A stretch of 41,104 bases of DNA. Origin: Candidatus Obscuribacter sp. (GTDB taxonomy: Bacteria > Cyanobacteriota > Vampirovibrionia > Obscuribacterales > Obscuribacteraceae). The notes below the pieces were generated by a model, which worked only from the letters and a program-made list of their open reading frames with translations, was not told the origin of the DNA and ran no database searches. This document shows positions 1-7,772 of this stretch, in pieces. Where the stretch lies: positions 1 to 41,104 of the forward strand of contig JADJQZ010000004.1 in assembly GCA_016712465.1 (NCBI GenBank). Reading direction: 5' to 3'. Made by a program: the position numbers and the translations under genes. Each line of letters opens with the position of its first letter. Position 1 is the first letter of the stretch.

Positions 1-2783
1 AGCTTCCGCTGTTCATCCCGATCGTTTTCTTGAATCACTCCGTCAGCGCCAAATCTGATCCATTTTATGAAATCATTGAATTGCTCACTCTTGTTTGTTG
101 CGGCGGTAATCGTGGATCGCAGCTCAGTATCAGAGATGTACTTCAGTAAGAATATGGTTCTTGTTGCCCGGCCAAGCTCGGCAAAGGCCGAATAAAGCTT
201 GTTCTTGCGGCTATAAGTGCCCAGTCTCCGAAGAATGGTTGACGCACTGACTCGCCCAGCTTTGATCGAAAGCACAATCCTAAGCAGGTCTGGCAGGAGG
301 TTTTCGATCAAAGCCCAATCAATGGTGTCTGTGAAAAGCTCATCAATATGCTCATACTTAGTGTCTTTGCTGGGTCTGAATAACTTGAGGTCTTTCCAAT
401 TGCGAATCCGCGGCATCAGGTTTATGCCAAGCAAATAGGCCAGTCCAAAGACAGGGGTGCTCTGTCCTTGCGTATCGGCGTGCAGTGTGTCGGGTTGAAT
501 ATCTGATTCATTTTTGAGCAACCCATCCAGAATGTAGACCGCTTCCCAAACTCCGCAGGGGATAAAGTGGCTGAAGAGAGCAATGTAGGTGTCCGAAACG
601 TGGTAATAGCCTAAGCCGCCGTAGCCGCCATAGCGGATGTGATATTCGGAAAGGAGGTTTTGCTCATACAGGTCCCACTTCGTGCCATCGGCAGAGGCGC
701 TTTTCCCTGAGCCCCATATTTTTGGCAACGCAAATTTATTGTACTTATTGATGATTTCCGTGATTATCCTGTCGAGCATCTCCTCTGTCACGTGACGCTG
801 ATTTATCCAGGCTATCTGCCGACGGTCTATTATCTTCAGCGACCGGGCTGTTTGGGATGGTCCCAACCCACAGCCGTAGGCAAAAACAGTTGCTACATAA
901 CGAGGCTTGGGATTCTCTAACTTTGCATCATGGCCAGACAATGGACCAAGGAGCCTGGTCCAATTCAACCAGTATTCACTGTCTGCCAGCACATCGAGAA
1001 TACTGACATGTTCTAACTTCTCGCTGATCAATTGCTCTAGTTTCGCGAGCTGCGGAGACTCTTGTTTCTTAGTCCCCTTCGTTAATATGGGCTCGCCGTT
1101 CTCAATCCGCAATGACGAATTCTCTGGGAAATCCTTATCCACGGCTTCGGCGATGCTTGCCAGCTGGTGCTTTAGAGCGGTAATAAATTGACCGCTGTCT
1201 GGTGACAAGCCCGCCTGTTCGCAATACTGCCCAATTGTTTTGTTGTACTCACTCCAGGAAACGAGCTGCTCGGCGTAATCGGAATATTGGTCACTGCCAG
1301 GAATACAAAGATCGCCGCTCTTCAGCTCGTGCATGATCTGAGAGAAGACGCACACTTCAAAGTGGCGCCGGTCGACAGTTCCATCATTCTTCTCTTTCTG
1401 CCTTTCTGACAGTACCCGCCACCACTTGCCAGACACCCAAGAGAGATCAAGTCCCTCTGCGCTGAGTCGATCTGCTTTGCTGGAGCGGTGTTCAAGAATG
1501 AACTGAATGGCAGCCTCAGTCGATTTGTCTGATGATGTTGATTTCAGCTCGATATTATCAAGAAGCCTGAATAGCACCGTTCTGTGACCTTTGTGGAAAC
1601 GCCATAGAAACGGTGCATAGTTGTCGCCTGCGAAAGCTTCGTGTGCTTCACAACGCTGGATTGATTCTTCAGTGTCTGCGCCGGGCCGCGTTTTCGACAG
1701 CCTCTAAGCGCTGGCGCGCACGCGATCCGTCAGAGTCTCGCAAAGCAACGAGGATATTGTGTAGCTTTCCGATAAGAGCATCTGTCTCGGCTTGATGCTT
1801 GGCTCTATGCTCAGCCAGAGCTTCTTTGCCCTTGGTGTGGATCTTTTGAATCCGTCGAATCAGAACTTCCGCGAGATCGTCCAGCCGCCGTGACACCAGC
1901 ATCTTCAATAAAGCACTTGCCAGGGTAAAGCGTTTTGTCTCCTCTAACTCCTGCATGCGCGCTGTATCAAGGCTCTTTGCCTCTGCGGCAAAATGACGAA
2001 GCTTTACATCGGGCAGATTGCCCAGGGCCGTTAAATCCAAGTACCACTTTTTGAGCCACTCAAGCTGATTTACCAATTTACCAATATTCTTTACCGTTGG
2101 CTTTCCAGGCTCATTCTTCAGAGAATCCCACTCTGATCGAATCTTTCCAGGATGAACCTTTAGGAGAGCATTGATAAGTTCACGGCCCCGGCTTCCCAGT
2201 TCAGCAGTGACTTGGCCATAGATTTGCTTATTGACCTGTGTCTTGGCATACTGAGCAGTTCTATGAATGGTGCTAAATGCCGGCAGCTCAAAGCGCAGGC
2301 GCACCAGTTCTTCAATGCCGACATTTATGATATCGGCAAGGTCCTCCTTTGTAAGCGCTGCTTCCCTGGTAGCATCCAGCAAAGCTTTACGCGCAGTTTC
2401 ATCAAAAGCCTTTACTTGAAGGAATTCCCGGATAGAAGCAACGTGCCGGCGCCGGGTGCCTGAGTCATCATATTCAGCCAGGCTGGGCGACTTTCTCAGA
2501 TTTAGTTGACGTGCCAGGTGTGCAACGATCCGCTCGGGCACGTCCGATACCATCTCAAAATAACCCAGGCGCTGAAACGTCTTAAGCAGAACGAGAAAAG
2601 ACAGGCGGCGGTGTTACCAGAGAGCGATCCCAAGGCCATGGCTAATTCAGCCTCAGTCGGGGTGTAGTATCGTTCGAGTTCCTTCTTAGAAATGGAACTC
2701 TTCAGCCGTGGATAGGCTGTTTCGTGCATACTGGGCACTGTTTGCTTCCCCGGGGGTATATGGTTATAGGGAGGGGCGGACAA
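1..2783 (-). pseudogene. tnpA: Tn3-family transposase, N-terminal and catalytic parts, two frameshifts, cut by window edge
   Basis: DDE transposase that cuts and joins the ends of a Tn3-family transposon (replicative transposition). Three successive minus-strand frames give one continuous Tn3 TnpA. The N-terminus (SISKKELERYYTPTEAEL) reads from 2783, or from the ATG at 2729, to about 2615. A second frame then reads RLSFLVLLKTFQRLGYFEM and continues to a stop at 1669-1671. A third frame resumes at about 1685 with ADTEESIQRCEAH and stays open to position 1. The third frame holds the catalytic core: ADGTKWD (first Asp), HADTQGQ (second Asp) and NKSEQFNDFIKWIRFG (Glu). The last ~75 residues are missing here, but a matching C-terminus lies at 40929-41104. 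Two frame changes in an otherwise well-preserved gene mean either recent inactivation or base-calling errors. The intact tnpR and terminal repeats favour a young element. Family assignment is secure; functional state is not. Confidence 0.93.
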
Positions 2784-2892
2784 AAACTAAAGTTTATGTC
2801 CATGACATTTTGGCAAAATTAGACCCGCCAAATTTCAGTCTTTTCGAAGACAGCTTTAATGGGGTTTTTGGCCACCCTGGAGATATGCATAA
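2784..2892. promoter_or_regulatory. tnpA-tnpR divergent intergenic region, probable res site
   Basis: 109 bp separate the divergent tnpA and tnpR starts. In Tn3-family elements this is where the resolution site and both promoters lie, with the resolvase repressing both genes. The stretch is AT-rich and contains an imperfect dyad around 2843-2856 (GTCTTTTCGAAGAC). GGAGA at 2879-2883 is a ribosome binding site for tnpR. I cannot delimit the three res subsites by eye, so the role is inferred from position. Confidence 0.5.
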
Positions 2893-3468
2893 ATGCGTGT
2901 CGGTATATACGCAAGAGTTTCGACAAACGAGCAGAGAACCCTACCTATGCAGCTAAAGGCCCTGCGCAAGTATGTTCGAGCACGCAACTGGAAGGTCGCC
3001 CTAGAAGTTGAGGACATTGGTTCTGGAGTCAAAGAGCGCAAAAAGCGCGAACAGGTGATGGATGCTGCGCGAAGACGGGAAATTGACGTGGTTCTGGTCT
3101 GGAAGTTGGATCGCTGGGGCCGGTCTATTCATGACCTGTTCATGACCATGAAAGAACTGACAGACCTTGATGTAATTTTTGTGTCGCTGACAGAGGCCGT
3201 TGATCTGAGCTCCCCAGTGGGGCGAGCCGTGGCCGGTTTGCTGACAGTCTTTGCCAATTTTGAAAGGGAACTCTTAAGAGAACGAGTTAAAGCCGGAATT
3301 GCCTATGCCAGAAAGCGAGGGAAACGTCATGGGCGACCCGCATCAGTCACCAAATATGCCACCAAGGTGCGAAAACTATTTGCCCAGGGGGTTTCGAAAG
3401 CCGAAATTGCTCGGCAGTTATCGATAAGCAGAACGTCAGTGCGCCGCCTTTTGCTTAACTCCAAGTAA
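2893..3468 (+). CDS. tnpR: Serine recombinase, transposon resolvase TnpR
   Basis: Small serine recombinase of 191 residues that resolves the cointegrate formed during Tn3 transposition. The N-terminus MRVGIYARVSTNEQ carries the catalytic Ser10. Arg and Asp motifs follow (VWKLDRWGRS near residue 70), then the E-helix region with FANFERELLRERVKAGIAYA. A C-terminal helix-turn-helix closes the protein (KAEIARQLSISRTSVRRLL). The ATG start has GGAGA nine bases upstream. Divergent from tnpA and inside the two inverted repeats, so it is the element's own resolvase. Length and motif order are normal for the family and no defect is visible. It is distinct from the second serine recombinase at 7773-8357, so the plasmid carries two different resolvases. 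Confidence 0.95.
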   Translation: MRVGIYARVSTNEQRTLPMQLKALRKYVRARNWKVALEVEDIGSGVKERKKREQVMDAARRREIDVVLVWKLDRWGRSIHDLFMTMKELTDLDVIFVSLTEAVDLSSPVGRAVAGLLTVFANFERELLRERVKAGIAYARKRGKRHGRPASVTKYATKVRKLFAQGVSKAEIARQLSISRTSVRRLLLNSK

Positions 3469-3519
3469 GGAATCCCGAGAGCTTGAAGTATTGGGCGCGG
3501 AAGTGGCTTTCAAAGAAGA

Positions 3520-3555
3520 AAATGGCCCATTTTTACGCGAATCGTTGCCGCCCCT
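3520..3555 (-). repeat. Tn3 terminal inverted repeat (tnpR side)
   Basis: On the minus strand, from the outer end at 3555, it reads AGGGGCGGCAACGATTCGCG and continues to CCATTT. The inner 30 bases (core 3520-3549) are identical to the inverted copy at 40870-40899. The outer six bases match at three of six positions. Together they make a 36-bp terminal repeat, close to the usual 38 bp of the Tn3 family. Confidence 0.93.
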
Positions 3556-3562
3556 CAATCAG
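3556..3562 (+). repeat. Target-site duplication copy, CAATCAG
   Basis: The 7-mer CAATCAG touches the outer end of the inverted repeat at 3555. The same 7-mer, in the same orientation, touches the outer end of the other repeat at 40857-40863. Tn3 elements usually duplicate 5 bp, so 7 bp is somewhat long, but both copies sit exactly at equivalent borders. The duplicated bases contain the TGA stop of the neighbouring minus-strand gene, so the insertion left that gene complete. Confidence 0.85.
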
Positions 3563-4500
3563 TCCAGCATGCACTGGAAAAGCCGTTCTAGATCGGAATC
3601 AATTTGTAGAAGGCGCTTGGTAACAAGCTTGAGTCTGTACCAAGTTCTTGATACTATCGGGTTTTCGCCTACTAGTTCACCGACCGTGATTTCGCCTATC
3701 ATCACTAAGGCATCGTCTAAACGCCCGTGGTCTAGTCTGAGACCTGCCACCAGATCGTCAACGACGCTGTATGTGACTTGTTCTTTTCTGATCGTTAATT
3801 TCTCAATAATGCAAAGTCTTTGGTGAACACCTTCTGAAAGTTCGCATACAGAGCCAAGTTCTCTCATCAGAAGCTCTAATTCTGTGTAGACAGGAGATGC
3901 TTTAACAGCGTTTAGCATAGCTTCTAGTGTCTCGCGCTCACGCCGCAGTTCTTCGGCTATGCGCAGATACATTGAAGTGTATTCACGAGCCCACTTCGCT
4001 ATATCTGAGGGCATGTTCAGGTGAGGAACAAAAACTTTGGGCACTGTGAGCATACCGTCGATAACAGTCGGCAGCTGCAAGTCTTGCCACATCTTGGAGG
4101 CTTTTGTTGCAGATTCAATCAGCCTACAATGCTGCTCAATGACCCTCATCAAGGATTCGTTCGGCTTTGGGTAGTTGGCGCTGAACTTCTTGATTTGGGC
4201 AACGAAAGCATTTTCATGAGATATGTACTGTTTGAGCGCCGGTGGCAGGATGAGCTCATAGTTTTTATTAAAGGTTGCACTCATGTTGATTAGACTGTCT
4301 GGAACTTTGAAACTGGTGTAATCGAGTGTCTTTAGAAGGTAATTTTCGTAGGATAGCGGCTTCATAACTTGATTAAACAAATCCGCGTCATGCGCTGCCA
4401 CATTTCGCAGCACGCGAGCGAAACCATCAGGGACTTTCAGCTCAAAGTACTTGATTTCAGGCTGTTCTTCTGGAAATGGTGATGAAGAAGTTTGACCCAT
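3559..4500 (-). CDS. Unknown third protein of the Xre-PIN operon
   Basis: About 313 residues, no family recognised. It is mostly helical and charged, with a probable coiled-coil stretch (YLRIAEELRRERETLEAMLNA) in the middle and no signal peptide or membrane segment. I place the start at ATG 4500 (MGQTSSS). It follows the PIN gene stop immediately (TAATATG) and has CAGGA about eight bases upstream; an ATG at 4509 is an alternative. The tight coupling makes it the last gene of the Xre-PIN operon, so a role in the same toxin-antitoxin or stress module is inferred. The Tn3 element has inserted exactly at its stop codon without removing coding sequence. Before that insertion this operon and the replication gene would have been convergent, about 160 bp apart. 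Confidence 0.8.
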   Translation of the reverse strand: MGQTSSSPFPEEQPEIKYFELKVPDGFARVLRNVAAHDADLFNQVMKPLSYENYLLKTLDYTSFKVPDSLINMSATFNKNYELILPPALKQYISHENAFVAQIKKFSANYPKPNESLMRVIEQHCRLIESATKASKMWQDLQLPTVIDGMLTVPKVFVPHLNMPSDIAKWAREYTSMYLRIAEELRRERETLEAMLNAVKASPVYTELELLMRELGSVCELSEGVHQRLCIIEKLTIRKEQVTYSVVDDLVAGLRLDHGRLDDALVMIGEITVGELVGENPIVSRTWYRLKLVTKRLLQIDSDLERLFQCMLD

Positions 4501-4501
4501 A

Positions 4502-5026
4502 TTATGCATCCTGTAGTGGTTGTTGCCGTCTTTGCCAAGTCTCTTTGGCAAGCGAATCAAGCTCGGCTTCTAATTCGGCAACTTCGGCTGCCTCTTGGTC
4601 TTCAACGTCAACTCCTAGAAACTGCCGAATAAACAGCTCTGGAAGTAATATTTGTGTGCCATGGAAGTGTTTTAATGGCAGCAAGCTCTTTGCGTCGTAT
4701 GACACGATGTAATCGGCGTTGCTCTCAAGTGCTGCTGCTAAAAACATGTTGTCGTCGGGGTCTATCTCGTTGAGTGTGCACGTTTCATAGGAGCCCGGGA
4801 TATGTAATGCGATTTGTCCAATAGTTGCGACTAAATCGACAAGCAAATCCTCAGCGACTCCCTTCTCCAAAAGCTTAGCTACGATTTCTTCAAGTATCTG
4901 CGGCGACACAACCAGAGTGAATTCGCCATTGCGCCAACGGTCCAAAATGTGACACGGATATCCGAGCTTTGATTTGCTCAGATATCCGGCTACAAAAATG
5001 TTCGTATCTAGGACGACCTTAAGCAC
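4502..5026 (-). CDS. PIN-domain protein, putative toxin (endoribonuclease)
   Basis: PIN-family nuclease of 174 residues, of the group annotated as putative toxin of a toxin-antitoxin system. It is expected to cleave RNA with metal ions held by acidic residues. Visible: VVLDTNIFVAGY with Asp7, SPQILEEI with Glu46/Glu47, DPDDNMFLAAAL with Asp91/Asp92, and DYIVSYDAKSLL with Asp111. The acidic cluster is complete. The C-terminus (about 137-174) is an acidic, coiled extension beyond the usual PIN length and could contact a partner. It starts with GTG at 5026 and overlaps the upstream Xre gene by 8 bp, so the two are translationally coupled. The regulator lies upstream of the toxin, the usual order. 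That the upstream Xre protein is the antitoxin is inferred from the neighbourhood. Confidence 0.88.
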   Translation of the reverse strand: MLKVVLDTNIFVAGYLSKSKLGYPCHILDRWRNGEFTLVVSPQILEEIVAKLLEKGVAEDLLVDLVATIGQIALHIPGSYETCTLNEIDPDDNMFLAAALESNADYIVSYDAKSLLPLKHFHGTQILLPELFIRQFLGVDVEDQEAAEVAELEAELDSLAKETWQRRQQPLQDA

Positions 5027-5411
5027 GTTCTCTTACTCGATCTTCTTGTAGGGGAGCCTGAATTTTGATTCTCAGCGCGTCAAACTCGGCCCAAATTTCA
5101 TCAGGCGTCTTCTTTGGAGCCGCAATAGCCTTTTCGAGTCCTCTGCTGATGATTTCTTTTGCTTTGGCTCGCGATTCGTCAGACGGCTGAATTTCTTCAA
5201 TCACGTCTTCAAGAATGAGGAGATCATTCGGTGCGCATTTCAAAAATTGGCAGAGCTTAACTAATGTTGAGAACTCAATACCTTTGCTTGATCCAGTTTC
5301 GAGAGCACTTAGGGTTTTTTGGCTAAGGCCTGTTGCGAGCGAAACCTCTCGCTGGGTGAGTCTCCCGTGAGTTGCCCTTAGCAGTGCCAAATTGAACCGT
5401 ACTTGTTTCAT
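5019..5411 (-). CDS. Xre-family helix-turn-helix regulator, putative antitoxin
   Basis: 130-residue protein with an N-terminal Cro/C1-type helix-turn-helix at residues 17-65 (LTQREVSLATGLSQKTLSALE, then FSTLVKLCQFLKCAPNDLL). The hydrophilic C-terminal half would be free to bind the PIN protein. The ATG start has AAGGA six bases upstream. First gene of the minus-strand operon Xre-PIN-unknown, it most likely represses its own promoter in the 5412-5470 region. There the minus strand contains a TATAGAAT-like -10 but no convincing -35. Binding of toxin and autoregulation are inferred from the family. Confidence 0.87.
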   Translation of the reverse strand: MKQVRFNLALLRATHGRLTQREVSLATGLSQKTLSALETGSSKGIEFSTLVKLCQFLKCAPNDLLILEDVIEEIQPSDESRAKAKEIISRGLEKAIAAPKKTPDEIWAEFDALRIKIQAPLQEDRVRERA

Positions 5412-5807
5412 CGTTTTCCTTACCCTTTATGGCTCTTATTCTATACCGTTTAGGGGGTCGACCACGGCTTGTGCGCCGTACAATTTCCTTTATACTACGT
5501 TTTGCCTTCGCTTGTCAAATGGGTTGTGCGTCGAATGCATGTTTTTATGTCAAATCACCAATGGTGCCTGGAAACAGGCTCCTTAACGGCATGGCAAAGA
5601 CACACAATCCAAAAAAACACGTACTAAGCTCGAAAGTCTAATTCCGTCGATGCTTCCGACACTCGTGTCATTAAGATTAAAATGCTGCTGCTGTCAGGTT
5701 CTCTCTGCCCATCCCTTCGAGATTGGGTTCAGATGCGCAATCACTCCAAGACCCTGTCTGGGAGACGACGAGACTTAATAAGCTCTCTCCGTCTCCCAGT
5801 CATGATT
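5412..5807. other. Intergenic region upstream of the Xre-PIN operon
   Basis: 396 bp with no supported gene. The left end must hold the minus-strand promoter of the Xre-PIN operon. The right end holds the inverted repeat at 5758-5799. Short open frames here (5429-5641, 5682-5876) show no family likeness or ribosome binding site and are not called. Confidence 0.6.
5758..5799 (-). terminator. Inverted repeat downstream of the YegP-like gene, possible terminator
   Basis: Perfect 10-bp inverted repeat CTGGGAGACG (5758-5767) / CGTCTCCCAG (5790-5799), extended inward by GAGA/TCTC pairs. It lies 9 bp after the stop of the 5808-5981 gene. There is no T-run on the minus-strand side, so a Rho-independent terminator is only partly supported. 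A protein-binding dyad is the alternative. Confidence 0.5.
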
Positions 5808-5981
5808 TTATGTTTCGTCTGTAATCTGAGCCGCCCCTGCCTCTGCTTTCAAAAGATTAGCGGCATAAAGGGCTGACTGCTTTTTGGTGTAGGTCTCTGA
5901 ATGGACAATAACCTCTCCATTTCGAGCGGTTACCCGCAGGTAATACTCTCCATTTTGGCTTTTTCTGATTGCTATTTTCAT
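5808..5981 (-). CDS. Small YegP/DUF1508-domain protein
   Basis: 57-residue protein consisting of one DUF1508 (YegP) unit: MKIAIRKSQNGEYYLRV, then ARNGEVIVHSETYTKKQSAL and a short alanine-rich end. The F/Y-x-L-x-A-x-NGEVI core of the family is clear, with the usual Phe replaced by Tyr. The frame is open upstream to 6176, but ATG 5981 is preferred because it opens the domain and has AAGGA nine bases upstream. It has its own minus-strand promoter at 6148-6176 and a long leader with a hairpin. The biochemical role of YegP proteins is not established, so none is assigned. Confidence 0.82.
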   Translation of the reverse strand: MKIAIRKSQNGEYYLRVTARNGEVIVHSETYTKKQSALYAANLLKAEAGAAQITDET

Positions 5982-6079
5982 TATATGGATCCTTATTTTT
6001 GAATTTGACCGAAGATCCCGCGCCGAGTTAAGATTGGTTTGTTGAATGCAGTCTTGTGTTTCCGACACGGTTTGCTTTT

Positions 6080-6111
6080 GAAGGGCGTCCAGGATTTCTT
6101 GGGCGCCCTTC
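6080..6111 (-). promoter_or_regulatory. Hairpin in the leader of the YegP-like gene
   Basis: GAAGGGCGTCC (6080-6090) can pair with GGGCGCCCTTC (6101-6111), 11 bp with one G-T wobble and a 10-base loop. It lies between the promoter at 6148-6176 and the gene start at 5981, so it would form in the leader mRNA. On the minus strand CAAAAG follows, so there is no U-tract and a structural or attenuator role is open. Confidence 0.45.
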
Positions 6112-6147
6112 TTTGCGGGCCTAAGCTTCGTTCTCAAGCGTGACCTA

Positions 6148-6176
6148 ACTGTAATCGCATTTTGCGGATGCGTCAA
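6148..6176 (-). promoter_or_regulatory. Sigma70-like promoter for the YegP-like gene
   Basis: Minus strand: TTGACG (6176-6171), exactly 17 bp, then TACAGT (6153-6148). Good -35, fair -10, ideal spacing. It points at the 5808-5981 gene and is back to back with the HigB-like operon region. Confidence 0.6.
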
Positions 6177-6181
6177 GTGAT

Positions 6182-6252
6182 TTATCGCAAATAGGCGATA
6201 TTAATAACTTGACATCTAATATGTATTATGAGAGTATGTGATTATCGCAAAT
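6182..6252 (+). promoter_or_regulatory. Promoter-operator of the HigB-like/Xre operon
   Basis: A TTGACA -35 lies at 6209-6214; the -10 is ambiguous, with GAGTAT at 6232 fitting the spacing. Around it are an inverted repeat TATCGC (6183-6188) / GCGATA (6195-6200) with a 6-base spacer, and an 11-bp direct repeat TTATCGCAAAT at 6182-6192 and 6242-6252. The two copies bracket the promoter, the arrangement expected for autorepression by the operon's Xre protein. Binding is inferred. Confidence 0.6.
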
Positions 6253-6258
6253 TCAAAT

Positions 6259-6600
6259 ATGGTAAAAGTAGACTACTATCAAAGCCAAACTGGCGAAATG
6301 CCAGCGAGAGATTACATAGATGGATTGACGGACTCTATGAAGGCTGAAGCGATTTCCAAAATAAGGAAATGCCTGATGGCTAAAGAAACCGTAGATGAAA
6401 GTAAATATGTCAGGAAGTATCAGGATTATTGGATTTTAGCTATCGGCATTGGAGCCCTTATATTTAGGATTAACCCTTCAAACGAAGTTGAAATCCTGCT
6501 CGGTGTCAATTCTATTCAGGAACTTGATACCCCTGATTTCTATGCTCAACTGAGTAAATTCTCTTCTCCCTGTGAAAAGCCATTGTCCTTAGGAGCGTAA
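6259..6600 (+). CDS. HigB/Gp49-like putative toxin
   Basis: About 113 residues resembling the RelE-fold HigB/phage Gp49-like group, which cleave mRNA at the ribosome. The start MVKVDYYQSQTGEMPARDYI matches the typical opening of that group (V-x-Y-Y, a glycine, P, x-x-x-x-x-L). Later KYVRKYQDYWILAIGIGALIFRI occupies the place of the family's E-L-R-x-x-x-x-x-x-Y-R-I strand pair. The match is weaker in the C-terminal half, where the usual KK-helix is replaced by an acidic DTPDFYAQL. ATG 6259 is chosen because it opens the domain and lies downstream of the predicted transcription start; GTG 6238 is an in-frame alternative. The following Xre gene is 3 bp away, so toxin-first HigBA order holds. Confidence 0.72.
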   Translation: MVKVDYYQSQTGEMPARDYIDGLTDSMKAEAISKIRKCLMAKETVDESKYVRKYQDYWILAIGIGALIFRINPSNEVEILLGVNSIQELDTPDFYAQLSKFSSPCEKPLSLGA

Positions 6601-6603
6601 GTT

Positions 6604-7080
6604 GTGAACAACCTAGAAAAGCATTTTCAAGAAATCTCTGCAGATCCAAAAGTGCGCATTGAATTGATGTGTCAGGATCTTGGTGCTTTCATCGCTAAGT
6701 CAGTAAGAAATTTTCGGGTGATGAATAACTGGAATCAACGGGAATTGGCTGAGAGACTTAATACTACTCAATCACGTGTTTCACAGATTGAAGATCCTTT
6801 CTACTGCAAATATAATCTGCAATCTCTAATCGAAATTGCGGATGTATTTGACTTAGAGCTTGAACTTCTTTTCAAACCGCGTGGTGCCGCCTCAAACGCT
6901 GTTAATTCAGGGTCTGTATGGAACCTGGATGAACATGGCTCCTTGATTGAATTAGCTGAATACAAGTCCAAAAAGCAGCAATCCAATTCCATGGATTTTT
7001 CCATGCCGGAACTAGATAGCATACTACTTTCTCAATCATCACCGGTAGACGAGCGCAGAATAAGTCCACTTGTAGCATGA
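6604..7080 (+). CDS. Xre-family antitoxin-like regulator
   Basis: 158 residues starting at GTG 6604, three bases after the toxin-like gene. Residues 30-85 form a Cro/C1 helix-turn-helix (FRVMNNWNQRELAERLNTTQ, SRVSQIE, then LIEIADVFDLELELLFKP). The family pattern QRELAERL-x-x-x-QSRVSQIE is very clear. The C-terminal half is hydrophilic and unassigned; HigA-type antitoxins are usually about 100 residues, so this one has an extra ~50-residue tail. It is expected to neutralise the preceding protein and to repress the promoter with the TATCGC/GCGATA dyad. It overlaps the next gene by ATGA, so all three are co-translated. Confidence 0.87.
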   Translation: MNNLEKHFQEISADPKVRIELMCQDLGAFIAKSVRNFRVMNNWNQRELAERLNTTQSRVSQIEDPFYCKYNLQSLIEIADVFDLELELLFKPRGAASNAVNSGSVWNLDEHGSLIELAEYKSKKQQSNSMDFSMPELDSILLSQSSPVDERRISPLVA

Positions 7081-7595
7081 CTAAAGCTAAATCCAGAAAA
7101 AATAATCATACTGAAGACAAGTCGAACTCTTTGAAGTTTACCGATCTTCTGATGCCAGACCTTCTGATTTTGTGTGAAGACTATATCGTTTCCAATGAGA
7201 ACAATCTGTCTGTCATCAAAATACTGGACATGGTGAAGCCTGACGAGCTGCCTTATAACCCACCAAAACTAGTTTTGATTGCAACTTTCTTTCGAAATCC
7301 ATCAATTGAGATTAGCCGATTTATTGAATTGGCTCCGGAACTCAAGGTGGTTATTAGGAACCCTTCAGGTGCATTGATTGAAATAGGAGAATTTCCGATA
7401 AGCAAGATATCTGAGACCAAACCTTGGTTGGTTGAGCGCCTTATCTTGAATCTCTCTGGTGGTATTCAGCTCAATTCTTCTGGTGGTTATTTCTTCGAAG
7501 TCTACGGAAGAGTGCATGGCGGCAACTATGAACATACACATCTCAGGCTCATGCCAGTTGCCAAACCCAGAAACCTGAAGATTGTTAACAGCTAG
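7077..7595 (+). CDS. DUF6941-like protein, third gene of the HigB-like/Xre operon
   Basis: 172 residues, overlapping the Xre gene by ATGA. The body reads LMPDLLILCEDYIVSNENN, LSVIKILDMV, then PPKLVLIATFF, IRNPSGALIEIGEF and SSGGYFFEVYG. This order (a cytoplasmic 'D-x-I-I-C-D-x-V' opening, a short LSLIGIFD-like segment, beta strands ending in a G-x-Y-x-F strand) resembles DUF6941, a beta-rich family of unknown function. No signal peptide or membrane segment. Because it is translated with the toxin and antitoxin, a role in the same module (chaperone, sensor or second toxin) is possible but not shown. Family likeness is from memory of the pattern and is moderate. Confidence 0.68.
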   Translation: MTKAKSRKNNHTEDKSNSLKFTDLLMPDLLILCEDYIVSNENNLSVIKILDMVKPDELPYNPPKLVLIATFFRNPSIEISRFIELAPELKVVIRNPSGALIEIGEFPISKISETKPWLVERLILNLSGGIQLNSSGGYFFEVYGRVHGGNYEHTHLRLMPVAKPRNLKIVNS

Positions 7596-7619
7596 AGACT
7601 AAGATGGCTGTCAACAGCC
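7584..7619 (+). terminator. Hairpins after the HigB-like operon, possible terminator
   Basis: GTTAACAGC (7584-7592) can pair with GCTGTCAAC (7607-7615), one mismatch in nine. GGCTGT (7606-7611) can pair instead with ACAGCC (7614-7619). The region straddles the stop of the third gene. There is no U-tract, so termination is uncertain. Confidence 0.35.
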
Positions 7620-7649
7620 AAAAGCTTAAAGACGATTCCATCGCCGAGC

Positions 7650-7772
7650 GCAGAGCCAGTCCAGTGTCCGAAAGGGAACGGTTGCGGGCCGGATGTTTTG
7701 GCCTGTCCGAAAGTAGGCTTTTCGACTTTTGGATGGCGGGTATAATTCGTACAGCAGTTTTGGACGAAGAAA
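7650..7772 (+). promoter_or_regulatory. Promoter and likely resolution site of the second resolvase
   Basis: The 10-mer TGTCCGAAAG occurs at 7665-7674 and again at 7704-7713, with a related inverted form (TTTTGGACGA) near 7757. Repeated, mixed-orientation sites just upstream of a resolvase gene are the usual form of a res/dimer-resolution site. A perfect -10, TATAAT, lies at 7741-7746, only 27 bp from the gene; the -35 is weak. Resolvase binding would repress its own gene. Confidence 0.5.

Noticed and set aside
5982..6176. Extended N-terminus of the YegP-like protein (122 codons in total)
   Set aside because: The extra 65 codons cover a promoter leader with a hairpin. The internal ATG has a ribosome binding site and opens the DUF1508 domain exactly.
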